From Mesorhizobium sp. M3A.F.Ca.ET.080.04.2.1 (GTDB lineage: Bacteria > Pseudomonadota > Alphaproteobacteria > Rhizobiales > Rhizobiaceae): DNA of 64,000 bases. The stretch covers positions 2,852,001 to 2,916,000 of the forward strand of contig NZ_CP034451.1 in the NCBI RefSeq assembly GCF_003952525.1, read 5' to 3'. Both the position numbers and the translations under genes were made by a program. Of this stretch, positions 51,451 to 59,772 are shown piece by piece. Numbering within the stretch: the stretch's first letter is position 1; each line of letters begins with the position of its first letter. Under the pieces are notes generated by a model that had not been told where the DNA came from, made no database searches, and saw only the letters and a program-made list of their open reading frames with translations.

Positions 51451-52737
51451 ATGGGGCCAACACGGATCGGAAGCGTTCATTTGAAAAACCATCCCTTCGG
51501 AATTCTTTCCAAGGCGCCCAGCCGATTCGCGGCTGCGGCGCTTGCGATGTCTCTGCTGACGCCGCAGATGGCGGCGGCCGGGGAATATCGCCTCGGGCCG
51601 CAAGACAAGCTCAACATCCGCGTCGCCGAGTGGCAGACGGTCGACGGCACGTTCCGCGACTGGTCGGCGATCAACGGCGACTACTCCGTCGGCCCGGGCG
51701 GAACGCTGTCAGTGCCGTTCGTCGGCGACATACAGGCGGCCGGCAAGACGACGTCGGAAATCGCGGCGGCGATCGGCCTGTCGCTGCAGCGCAAGCTGGC
51801 GCTGTCCGACAAGCCGGAAGCCTCGGTCGAAATGGCGCAGTTCAGGCCGTTCTACATCTCGGGGGAAGTGCAGAACCCCGGCCAGTTCCCCTATGTGCCG
51901 GACCTGACGGTGCTGAAGGCGCTCAGCATCGCCGGCGGGATCCGACGCAATGTCGACTTTGGTCCGCAGGTCGCCAAGGACCTGGTCACCGCCAAGGGCA
52001 GTTTCGATATCTATGACGACCAGCGGCTGCGGCTGCTCATCAAGCGCGCCCGCATCGATGCGGACCTCGCCGGCAAGGCGAGCTTCGACGTGCCGAAGGA
52101 GGTCGAGGGCGATCCGAGAGTGCCGGCGATCGTCGCCGACGAAATGCAGATCCTGACGGCTGACCAGAAGGCGCTGAAGCTGAAGCTGGACGCGCTCGAC
52201 GACCTGAAAGCGGTTCTGCAAGGCGAAGTCGAATCGCTGCAGAAGAAGATCGTCAACCAGCAGCAGCAGGTGGATCTCGCGCAGCAGCAGCTCACCAGCA
52301 TCGGGCCGCTGGCGCAGAAGGGCTTGGTCGCCAATGCGCGGCTGCTCGATTCGAAACAGTCGGTGGCCGACCTGCAGGGCAAGATCCTGGACTATGAGAC
52401 GGCTGTCCTGACCGCCAAGCAGTCGATCAGCAAGGCCGAGCAGGACGCGATCGATGCCCGCAACACGCTTAACTCCAACCTGGCCGCCAGCCGGCAGCAG
52501 GCCGAAGCCGACCTGAACGAAGCGACGCTGAGGGCAAGCATGCAGAAGGGCCTGATCGCCCAGGCATCGGACCCCGCCACCACGGCCGCCATCACCGGCA
52601 GCGAAGAACCGGCCCTGCTTTACTCGTTGGTGCGGGTTGCCGACGGCAAGACCAGCGAAATAGACGCCAAGGAAGACACGCCGGTGCTGCCGGGCGACGT
52701 GATCAAGGTGAAGCTGGCGCCGACGGCCAGCCAGTAG
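51451..52737 (+). CDS. exoF: Exopolysaccharide export protein ExoF
   Basis: A 428-residue periplasmic/outer-membrane-associated export protein. The signal peptide ends in LLTPQMAAAG. A polysaccharide-export (Poly_export/SLBB) part follows: YRLGPQDKLNIRVAEWQTVD, then VPFVGDIQAAGKTTSEI and YISGEVQNPGQFPYVPDLTV. A long coiled coil covers about residues 230-370 (LKLKLDALDDLKAVLQGEVE). It forms the exit route with ExoP and ExoQ. ATG 51451 is chosen; an in-frame TTG at 51481 is possible. Confidence 0.9.
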   Translation: MGPTRIGSVHLKNHPFGILSKAPSRFAAAALAMSLLTPQMAAAGEYRLGPQDKLNIRVAEWQTVDGTFRDWSAINGDYSVGPGGTLSVPFVGDIQAAGKTTSEIAAAIGLSLQRKLALSDKPEASVEMAQFRPFYISGEVQNPGQFPYVPDLTVLKALSIAGGIRRNVDFGPQVAKDLVTAKGSFDIYDDQRLRLLIKRARIDADLAGKASFDVPKEVEGDPRVPAIVADEMQILTADQKALKLKLDALDDLKAVLQGEVESLQKKIVNQQQQVDLAQQQLTSIGPLAQKGLVANARLLDSKQSVADLQGKILDYETAVLTAKQSISKAEQDAIDARNTLNSNLAASRQQAEADLNEATLRASMQKGLIAQASDPATTAAITGSEEPALLYSLVRVADGKTSEIDAKEDTPVLPGDVIKVKLAPTASQ

Positions 52738-52850
52738 CCAGGTTGCCGTCGCCCTGCGCAGGAGGGCGGGCGAAGGAGGGGAGGACGAAGGAGAAGGTCG
52801 CTTGCGCGAGGAGCGCGGGCGACGATTTGTTAGAGCGCCAAAGGCCTGGA

Positions 52851-53942
52851 ATGCAGCCCGCCGCCCCGCGTCACGTCTATCTCAATCTCGATGCCATCCG
52901 CGGCGTGGCGGCGATCAGCGTGATGCTCTATCATTTCTCGCCGTTCCTTGCGGACGGCAAGGTGCTGCCGTCGAGCTATCTGGCGGTCGACCTGTTCTTC
53001 CTGCTCAGCGGCTTCGTCATTGCGCATGCCTATGACCGCAAGATCGAGAACGGCATGGGCTTCGGCGCCTTCGTTGCCATACGCCTGATCCGCCTCTACC
53101 CGCTCTACCTCGCCGGCACGCTGCTCGGCTTCTTCTATCTGATGGTGAAGAACCGGCTGATGCCGGGCGAGTATGTGCCGATGTCAGAGATCGGCTTGCA
53201 ACTGACGACCGGAATGTTCTTCATCCCGCTGGTCGGCGAGGCCTATCACACGATCTTCCCGCTCAATCCTGCTTCGTGGTCGCTGTTCTTCGAGCTGATC
53301 GTCAACATCGCCTATGTCGCAATCTTCTTCCTGCTGTCGAAACGTGTCCTGACGGCATTGATCGCCGTCAGCCTGGTGCTGCTGATCGTCGCCTCTGTAG
53401 TGGCCGGCACGCTCGACTTCGGCATGACCGGCAAGACCATCATCAGCGGGCTGCCGCGCGTGACGTTCTCGTTCTTCCTGAGCGTGCTTCTGTGCCGGTC
53501 GATGGGGCGCTTCCAGGGCAGTCTCGGCTTCCTGAGGCGCGGCTTCTGGGTCGAGGCCGCTATCCTGCTCACGCTGGCGGTCTTTGCCATCGCACCAGCT
53601 GGCGGCACGCGCGTCGCCTACGACCTCGCCTGCATCGTGCTGGTGTTCCCGGTGATGGTCGTCACTGGCGCCCTGGGGCCTACCGCTTCGCTGCTGTCTG
53701 GCTTCTATGGCTGGCTGGGACGGATTTCCTACCCGATCTACATCATCCACACGCCAATGCTGATGATCATCGCCGGAGCCGGCAAGGCGGTGGCGGTCGA
53801 CCCGTTCGCGCACCATCCCTGGTTCGGCATCGTCATGGCCGGTGCGGTCATCGTCATCGCCGACATCGCCACACGTCTCTATGACGAGCCGGTGCGGCGC
53901 TTCCTGCAGCGGCAGATGCAGCGCTCGCGAGCGGTGGCCTAA
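52851..53942 (+). CDS. Acyltransferase family 3 protein, ExoZ-like
   Basis: A 363-residue multi-span acyltransferase. It has the N-terminal signature VYLNLDAIRGVAAISVMLYH then AVDLFFLLSGFVIAHAY, a RLIRLYPLYLAG segment and about ten membrane helices. ExoZ-type enzymes acetylate succinoglycan sugars, and the location beside exoF and exoQ fits that role. Because several acyltransferase-3 enzymes look alike, I leave the symbol empty. ATG 52851 is preferred; the extra 36 codons upstream are not conserved-looking. Confidence 0.8.
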   Translation: MQPAAPRHVYLNLDAIRGVAAISVMLYHFSPFLADGKVLPSSYLAVDLFFLLSGFVIAHAYDRKIENGMGFGAFVAIRLIRLYPLYLAGTLLGFFYLMVKNRLMPGEYVPMSEIGLQLTTGMFFIPLVGEAYHTIFPLNPASWSLFFELIVNIAYVAIFFLLSKRVLTALIAVSLVLLIVASVVAGTLDFGMTGKTIISGLPRVTFSFFLSVLLCRSMGRFQGSLGFLRRGFWVEAAILLTLAVFAIAPAGGTRVAYDLACIVLVFPVMVVTGALGPTASLLSGFYGWLGRISYPIYIIHTPMLMIIAGAGKAVAVDPFAHHPWFGIVMAGAVIVIADIATRLYDEPVRRFLQRQMQRSRAVA

Positions 53943-53943
53943 A

Positions 53944-54045
53944 GTGCGTCACGCTGAAACGGATCCAGGCGACGCGCTTTAAGCATTTGTTTGATGCATG
54001 TCGTTGTCTCCGAACCGCTGCACACTTGTGACCGACATGCATCAG
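53944..54045. repeat. Dispersed intergenic repeat, copy 2
   Basis: GTCACGCTGAAACGGATCCA, GACGCGCTTTAAG, GCATGTCGTTG, CCGAACCGCTGCACACTTG and GACATGCATC parallel copy 1 at 18366. Like copy 1 it separates convergent genes. Confidence 0.8.
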
Positions 54046-54060
54046 AACGAAAGCCGCTGC

Positions 54061-55344
54061 TCAGACAGCCGCAGGCATGCGGCCGTTGGCGGCCTTTTCC
54101 TCCTGCACAGGAACATGCATCCGCCGGCGCCGGATGACCGGCATCGGCGCAAGCTTGAACAGGCCGTAATAGACAATGAAGGAGGCCGTGAAATAGGGGC
54201 CGAGGAGTTCGACCTCGAAGAAGGAGCGGATCAGCATCAGCCCGATCGCGCCGGCAAGCACCACCGAATCGGCATTCCAGTCACCGAACACCACCTTCGA
54301 CACATGACCATAGAAGGCGCGCAGGATGACAAATGCCAGCATGGTGACGCCGATGAAGCCAAGCTCGACCAGGGTTTCAATATAGGTGTTGTGGAAATGG
54401 AAGCCGGTGCGGGTCGTGATGTAGAACTCAGCCCACAACCGTTCCGGATCGGCGAAACCCTGGACCCAGTAGGCGGCATAGCCATAGCCGAGCAGCGGGC
54501 GTTGCTGCGCCGCCTGCCAGCCCTGCTCCCAAAGATAGGTGCGGCCGGTGAGCGTCGAATCCTTGCCGAACAGGCCGAGCACGAAATCCAGCAGGCCAAG
54601 GTTCAAGGCAGCCGTAATGCCGGCGACCAGCGCGCCGGCGCCGACCACGAACAAGACGCGGCGGTAGCGGCGCGAGAGGACCTTGCTCATGGCTAGCAAT
54701 GCGACGATGCCGATCACCGCCGGCAACGACGCGACGGAGGTCGCCGAGTGGGCGATCGCAAGCATATAGACCGACAGGAGAATGAGCGGAGCGGTCCAGA
54801 AGAAGCTCATCCAGTTGCGCCGGTAGAAGGCAAGGAAAACGAGGCTGAAAAAAATGCCGAGCGAAGAGAAGAAGCCTACCTGGTTCTTGGATCCGAAGGC
54901 GCCGACAAAATTGAAGGTGCCGTCCATGATGTCGAGCGCGTAAGCGCCGACTTTCAGTGAGTAGAGCAGCACGAAGAAAATTCCGATCAGCGAACCGAGC
55001 ACAAGCGTACGGACGCTGATGGTGCGAGCGGCGACGAAGGCGCAGAGAATGTGGGAGGAATACTGCACCGCCGCCCGCGCGCTGGTGCCGGCCGCCTGCG
55101 ACCAGAAGACCGACATGCAGACATAGACCGCGAAAAGGATCGGCAGCCAGGCGCTCGACAGATTCCAGGTAAAGCGCCGGTAGTCGACGAAGAGGAGCGG
55201 CAGCCAGACCGCATAATAGGCCAGGATGAGGATCTGGCCGAAATTGCTCGAATAGGCGAAGGCGAAGACAGAAACCGCAACGGCGAATGCCGCGTAGGCC
55301 TTGTTTGCGTCCGGGTCGATCAGAATGGATTTCGGAATTTTCAT
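54061..55344 (-). CDS. exoQ: Exopolysaccharide polymerase ExoQ (Wzy-like)
   Basis: A 427-residue polytopic membrane protein with about 11 hydrophobic segments and the O-antigen ligase/Wzy-type periplasmic loop (GRTYLWEQGWQAAQQRPLLG, then FHFHNTYIETLVELGFIGV). It joins flipped repeat units into polymer. ATG 55344 (MKIPKSILIDPD) is chosen; the 23-codon extension looks unreal. It is transcribed toward the exoZ-like gene. The shared exo motif lies 60 bp upstream. Confidence 0.9.
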   Translation of the reverse strand: MKIPKSILIDPDANKAYAAFAVAVSVFAFAYSSNFGQILILAYYAVWLPLLFVDYRRFTWNLSSAWLPILFAVYVCMSVFWSQAAGTSARAAVQYSSHILCAFVAARTISVRTLVLGSLIGIFFVLLYSLKVGAYALDIMDGTFNFVGAFGSKNQVGFFSSLGIFFSLVFLAFYRRNWMSFFWTAPLILLSVYMLAIAHSATSVASLPAVIGIVALLAMSKVLSRRYRRVLFVVGAGALVAGITAALNLGLLDFVLGLFGKDSTLTGRTYLWEQGWQAAQQRPLLGYGYAAYWVQGFADPERLWAEFYITTRTGFHFHNTYIETLVELGFIGVTMLAFVILRAFYGHVSKVVFGDWNADSVVLAGAIGLMLIRSFFEVELLGPYFTASFIVYYGLFKLAPMPVIRRRRMHVPVQEEKAANGRMPAAV

Positions 55345-55655
55345 GCCGGATCTTTGTCCGTTGGGCCTCGAACGAGGGCGCAAGCTGGCGGTTGCCCCCC
55401 ATTCATTGTGCACTGCAACATAACCTATCGCGCTATCGCCGGCGGCTCAACCGGGAAATGTGCTCGTGGCAAAAGGAACGCCGAGATGCTGTGTTGCACA
55501 ACGAAACGGCCGGAATGGGGCAGGAGCGTTGCAATGGCCCCGGAGTGCGGCGAACTCTATTGCATTGCTTGATGCTGCTGGTGGGATCAAGAATACAGTG
55601 GTGAAGGATCGGCGGCGCAGGCTTCGCGCTCCGGTTTGCGATTGGAGGGAAACAA
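55345..55655. other. Divergent region between exoQ and the TIR gene
   Basis: This 311-bp gene-free region holds the exoQ motif at 55405-55421. Near 55490 is TGTTGCACAACG, which shares half of that motif. A weak ribosome site (GGAGGG) precedes the TIR-gene ATG. No other feature is recognised. Confidence 0.5.
55405..55421 (-). promoter_or_regulatory. Shared exo/lasso motif upstream of exoQ
   Basis: The reverse strand reads ATGTTGCAGTGCACAAT, 60 bp before the exoQ ATG and preceded by GGTT. Confidence 0.55.
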
Positions 55656-56585
55656 ATGGCCAAGCCGCGAATCTTCTTGGGCTCTTCGGGGAAGCAGAAA
55701 AAGCTGCTGCAAGCGCTGGAACGAGGGCTTGGGGACATCGCCGATGTCGAACCCTGGACGACCTCCTTCAATCCCGGGACGACCACGCTGGAACGGCTGA
55801 TCGAGCTTACTCGCGAGGTAGACTTCGCCGCGTTTGTGTTTGCCCAAGACGACTGGACAAGCGCAAGCCTGCCGGCATCGCCTGCCGCGGTACCCGCCCA
55901 AGCTTCTCCGCGAGACAATGTGGTGTTCGAAGCCGGACTGTTCGGTGGCGTGCTGGGAATGCGCCGTACCTTTATCCTGCATGCCAATGGCGCCAAGCTG
56001 CCCACCGACCTCCTCGGCCTGACGTCGGTGCGTTACGGCGAAGCAATGACCGCCGCGGAGATGAGAGCGATCAACCAGAAACTGCGGAACGCCATCGAGG
56101 CCGAGGGCCGCCTTGCCGGCATACAAGGCTTCTGGTGGCAATTTTCGCTGTCGGAGCGGACCACAAAGGAACCTTCCGCCGTAAGCCTTCTGCGGGTCTC
56201 GCGAGACCGCTCCGGCTCGCTGGAGCTGGCCGGTCGTTCGTGGCAGGAGAACGGCGCTCTGTCGGCCAGGTACTGGAGCGAAGCGTCGAAGGAGAGAAAG
56301 GACCCTTCCGGCATCTTCTACTATTGGAACGGGGAACGTCCGATGGACGTGAACGCAACCCAATTGTACGGAACAGGCGAGATAAAACTGGAGTCTGTCG
56401 ATCGCGCGTCCGGCTACTTCACGACGCGTTCGGGTAAAGACCCGAAGATGGACGCGCGAACCTCCGGTACCTACCTGCGCGCCGATCCGGAAGATCTGAC
56501 CATCCTGGACGGACCGGACAACCAGCGGCGCGTGGACCTGATCGCGGAGCGGCTCAGCCACTGGAAGTCAATCAAGAACGTCTGA
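55656..56585 (+). CDS. TIR-like (CAP12/Pycsar-type) effector with unknown C-terminal domain
   Basis: A 309-residue protein. Residues 1-135 match the TIR-like domain of CAP12/Pycsar effectors: PRIFLGSSGKQKKLLQALER, FAAFVFAQDDW, then RDNVVFEAGLFGGVLGMRRT with E92 as the expected NAD-cleaving glutamate, and PTDLLGLTSVRY. Residues 150-309 (GFWWQFSLSER onward, with YYWNGE and ASGYFTTRSGK) look beta-rich and are not recognised; they may sense a phage or nucleotide signal. No cyclase or STING gene adjoins it. A stand-alone abortive-infection effector is the best guess. Confidence 0.7.
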   Translation: MAKPRIFLGSSGKQKKLLQALERGLGDIADVEPWTTSFNPGTTTLERLIELTREVDFAAFVFAQDDWTSASLPASPAAVPAQASPRDNVVFEAGLFGGVLGMRRTFILHANGAKLPTDLLGLTSVRYGEAMTAAEMRAINQKLRNAIEAEGRLAGIQGFWWQFSLSERTTKEPSAVSLLRVSRDRSGSLELAGRSWQENGALSARYWSEASKERKDPSGIFYYWNGERPMDVNATQLYGTGEIKLESVDRASGYFTTRSGKDPKMDARTSGTYLRADPEDLTILDGPDNQRRVDLIAERLSHWKSIKNV

Positions 56586-56684
56586 AACCTCCAGGTTCAT
56601 CAATATCCCATTCGATGGTCAGATGCGGCCTTGAACTCGTCCGCCGTTGACTCCACAGTCGCCGCCCATCAGGGAGGAATAGCC

Positions 56685-57428
56685 ATGCCGGGTTTCGCGG
56701 GACGCTTTGCCGGACGGAGGGCGATCATCACAGGCGGTGCCTCGGGCATCGGCTTGGCGGTGGCGCAACGGATCGTCGAGGAAGGCGGCCGCGTCTCGGT
56801 GTGGGATCGCGATCCGGCCCTTGTCGAAGAGGCAAGAGCAGGCGGGCTGGAGGCCGCCGTCGTCGACGTCGCCGATGCAGCCGCGGTCGACGGCGCGGCA
56901 CGGGAGACGATCGCGCGCCTCGGAGCCGTCGACATCCTCGTCACCAGCGCGGCGATCACCGGGCCGAATCTGACCGCATGGGACTATCCGCTGGAGGACT
57001 GGCGCCGGGTCATCGACATCAATCTCAACGGCGTCTTCCACTGCAACAAGGCCCTCGTTCCGCACATGATCGAGCGCAACTATGGCAGGATCGTCAACAT
57101 CGCCTCGATCGCCGGCAAGGAAGGAAACCCCAACGCTTCGGCCTACAGCACGTCCAAAGCGGCGGTGATCGGGTTTACGAAATCGCTGGGCAAAGAACTG
57201 GCCAAGACCAATGTAACGGTGAACTGCGTGACGCCGGCGGCGGTGCGAACCGCGATCTTCCAGCAGATGACGCAGCAGCACATCGACTTCATGCTGTCCA
57301 AGATACCTATGGCACGGTTCGGCGAAGTCGCCGAAGTCGCGGCGCTGATCACGTGGATCGCGTCGGAGGAATGTTCCTTCACGACTGGCGCGGTCTTCGA
57401 CATCTCGGGCGGTCGTGCAACGTATTGA
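56685..57428 (+). CDS. Short-chain dehydrogenase/reductase
   Basis: A 247-residue classical SDR. It has the NAD(P)-binding motif TGGASGIGLA, the helix-alpha4 motif (N)VFHCN region, the catalytic Ser in IVNIASIAGKEG, and Y-x-x-x-K in AYSTSKAAV. Acidic residues after strand 2 (VSVWDRD) favour NAD. With the neighbouring aldehyde dehydrogenase, epimerase and sugar transporter, oxidation of a sugar or sugar acid is likely. ATG 56685 follows AGGGAGGA. Confidence 0.88.
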   Translation: MPGFAGRFAGRRAIITGGASGIGLAVAQRIVEEGGRVSVWDRDPALVEEARAGGLEAAVVDVADAAAVDGAARETIARLGAVDILVTSAAITGPNLTAWDYPLEDWRRVIDINLNGVFHCNKALVPHMIERNYGRIVNIASIAGKEGNPNASAYSTSKAAVIGFTKSLGKELAKTNVTVNCVTPAAVRTAIFQQMTQQHIDFMLSKIPMARFGEVAEVAALITWIASEECSFTTGAVFDISGGRATY

Positions 57429-57432
57429 AGTT

Positions 57433-57512
57433 CCAGGAAACCGCTGCGCAATTTTCCTGGATAACGCAATTTCGGGCGGAAAACCGCTTCACGTTTTTCC
57501 TGAAATTTCCTA
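57433..57512. repeat. Palindromic intergenic repeat, second copy
   Basis: CCAGGAAA at the left and TTTCCTAG at the right enclose the 24-nt run shared with 49805-49828 and the following TTTTCCTGAAATT. The right end again supplies the reverse-strand stop codon, here of the DUF1349 gene. Confidence 0.8.
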
Positions 57513-58091
57513 GCCGTGCAGGTTCTTGGAGATCGGTGGACCGACCGAAAACTCGGAGAACGTGACTTCGAACCCTTCGCGCTGCGGCGAGCAGCACATC
57601 ACGCCGACATCGATGGTCCTCGAGGGTGGAAAATAGGCAAGCCGCACCGGCTTCCAGTGGGCGTCCGCCGCATCGAGGTACTGAACCCGCACCGCCTCCG
57701 CGTGGCGGGTCAGGCGGATGCGGACGCCGTCGGGACCGCCGGGAATGCTGACCAGCGACCAGTCGGAATTGTCGTTGGTGACCACGACGGAGACATAGGC
57801 CAGGCCGTCCGAGTATTCGATGCCGGCCTTGATCCAGTGCGTTTCGCTCAGGCGGACCATGAGGCCGGCCTGATCGTAAAGGACCCTGTACTCGCCTTTC
57901 ACCGTGAGCTCGGCGCTGAAATCGCCTTCGGCCGGCCGGCAGAGAAAGTGGCCGCTGTCGCGGCGGAAACCATAGAAGGTTTCGCGCCAGAAATCGGTTT
58001 CCTTGCCGGTGCGGACATGGAGCGTCCCGTCGCCGAACACGTGGTGCGGCGGCGGGTTGAGCCATGTCATGCCGCCAAAGCCCGACAGCAT
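57510..58091 (-). CDS. DUF1349 (concanavalin-like) protein
   Basis: A 193-residue protein with the DUF1349 pattern: TWLNPPPHHVFGDGTLHVRT, then GETFYG-like ETFYGFRRDSGHFL, a central VLYDQAGLMVRLSETHWIKA with GIEYSDGLAYVSVVVTN, and a C-terminal VGVMCCSPQREGFEVTFSEF. The fold is a beta-sandwich related to carbohydrate-binding lectin/glucanase domains; no reaction is established. It lies 12 bp after the aldehyde dehydrogenase gene and forms an operon with it. Confidence 0.85.
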   Translation of the reverse strand: MLSGFGGMTWLNPPPHHVFGDGTLHVRTGKETDFWRETFYGFRRDSGHFLCRPAEGDFSAELTVKGEYRVLYDQAGLMVRLSETHWIKAGIEYSDGLAYVSVVVTNDNSDWSLVSIPGGPDGVRIRLTRHAEAVRVQYLDAADAHWKPVRLAYFPPSRTIDVGVMCCSPQREGFEVTFSEFSVGPPISKNLHG

Positions 58092-58103
58092 TACGCTGAT
58101 CCG

Positions 58104-59543
58104 TTAGCCGGCGAAGGTGTAGGCCGTCTTCACCGTGGTGTAGAACTCCATGGCGTAACGGCCCTGCTCGCGCGGGCCGTAGCTGGAGCCCTTGCGGCCG
58201 CCGAACGGCACGTGGAAGTCGACGCCGGCCGTCGGCAGGTTGACCATCACCATGCCGGCCTCCGAATTGCGCTTGAAGTGGGTCGCGTGCTTCAGGCTGG
58301 TCGTGCAGATTCCGGAGGTCAGGCCGAAAGGCGTGTCGTTGGCCACAGTCAGCGCCTCGTCGTAGTCCTTGACGCGAATGACGTTGGCGACCGGGCCGAA
58401 GATCTCCTCGCGCGAGATGCGCATGGCATTGGTGGCGCCGAGGAAGAGCGCCGGCCTGAGATAGAAGCCGGGCGTCTCGCGTTCCAGCCGCTCGCCGCCG
58501 AAGGCGAGTTCGGCGCCTTCCTGGCGGCCGATGGCGATATAATCCTCGTCCTGCTTGAGCTGGCTCTGGTCGACGACGGGACCGATCTGGGTCTTGGCGT
58601 CCAGCGCGTCGCCAATGACCAGCTTGTCCATACGCTCCTTGAGCGCGTCGACGAAACGGTCGTGAATGCCCTCGGTGACGACAAGGCGCGAGGATGCCGT
58701 GCAGCGCTGGCCGGTCGAGAAATAGGCGCCGTTGATTGCGCAGTCGACGGCGACCGCGAGGTCGGCGTCGTCGAGCACGACGAGCGGGTTCTTGCCGCCC
58801 ATTTCGAGCTGGAACTTGCGCATGTGCTCGACGCTGGCGGCCGCCACCCGCTTGCCGGTGCCGACCGAGCCGGTGAAGCTGATAGCGTTGACATCCGGGC
58901 TGTCGAGCATGGCCTGGCCGACCACCGAGCCCTTGCCCATGACGAGGTTGAGCACGCCCTTGGGCAAGCCGGCCCGATGCAGGATATCGACGATCGTCCA
59001 GGCGCTCTCGGGAACCAGGTCGGCCGGCTTGAACACGATGGTGTTGCCGTAGGCGAGCGCCGGCGCGATCTTCCAGGCGGGGATGGCGATCGGGAAGTTC
59101 CACGGCGTGATGATGCCGACGACGCCGACGCCTTCGCGGGTCATCTCGACGCCGACGCCCGGCCTGACGCTCGGCACGAGCTCACCCGACAGGCGCAGCG
59201 TCTCGCCGGCGAAGAAGTCGAATATCTGGGCAGCGCGGATGGTCTCGCCGACGCCTTCGGCCAGCGTCTTGCCTTCCTCGCGCGCCAGCGACCGGCCGAT
59301 CTCATCCTTGCGCGCCAGGATTTCATCGGAGGCTTTCTTCAGCACGGCGTGGCGGGCCAGCGGGCCGGAGCGCGACCATGCCGGGAACGCGGCCTTGGCA
59401 GCTGCGATGGCCTGCTTCGCCTCCTCCGGTCCGGCCGAGGCGTACTCGCCGACCACATCGTCGGTGTTCGACGGGTTGATGTTGCGCGAGCCGGCTTCGC
59501 CCAGCCACTCGCCGTCGATAAGGTTCTTGCGGAGCACGGTCAT
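58104..59543 (-). CDS. Aldehyde dehydrogenase (semialdehyde dehydrogenase type)
   Basis: A 479-residue NAD(P)-dependent aldehyde dehydrogenase. The catalytic Cys is in STGQRCTASSR, the Glu in LEMGGKNPLVV, and the cofactor motif is SFTGSVGTGKRV. The sequence style (VGIITPWNFPIAIPAWKIAP; TFAG end) resembles alpha-ketoglutarate semialdehyde dehydrogenases of pentose and hexaric acid breakdown. With the linked SDR, DUF1349 protein and sugar transporter, sugar-acid catabolism is likely. The precise substrate is inferred. Confidence 0.9.
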   Translation of the reverse strand: MTVLRKNLIDGEWLGEAGSRNINPSNTDDVVGEYASAGPEEAKQAIAAAKAAFPAWSRSGPLARHAVLKKASDEILARKDEIGRSLAREEGKTLAEGVGETIRAAQIFDFFAGETLRLSGELVPSVRPGVGVEMTREGVGVVGIITPWNFPIAIPAWKIAPALAYGNTIVFKPADLVPESAWTIVDILHRAGLPKGVLNLVMGKGSVVGQAMLDSPDVNAISFTGSVGTGKRVAAASVEHMRKFQLEMGGKNPLVVLDDADLAVAVDCAINGAYFSTGQRCTASSRLVVTEGIHDRFVDALKERMDKLVIGDALDAKTQIGPVVDQSQLKQDEDYIAIGRQEGAELAFGGERLERETPGFYLRPALFLGATNAMRISREEIFGPVANVIRVKDYDEALTVANDTPFGLTSGICTTSLKHATHFKRNSEAGMVMVNLPTAGVDFHVPFGGRKGSSYGPREQGRYAMEFYTTVKTAYTFAG

Positions 59544-59772
59544 GTTGATTCCTTCGAGACTGGCTGGACGGCGACGCGACCGTCATTTGTCAGACAATTG
59601 ATATAGCACTGCCTGCGAAAAGGTCTACCCGAGACCTTCGATAAACGTAGGCGCGAAGCGGTGGAAGTCCATCAAGCGCGACCGCGACGACCTGTCACGA
59701 CCAAGGCGCGTCCCGCTGAATGCATGCCGTTGCCGAAAACCGCCGCGCAGGCCTTGGGCAACACGCGGCGCC

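Noticed and set aside
57516..59606. 696-codon forward frame opposite DUF1349 and aldehyde dehydrogenase
   Set aside because: Composition is typical of an antisense shadow; both reverse genes have full catalytic or family motifs.
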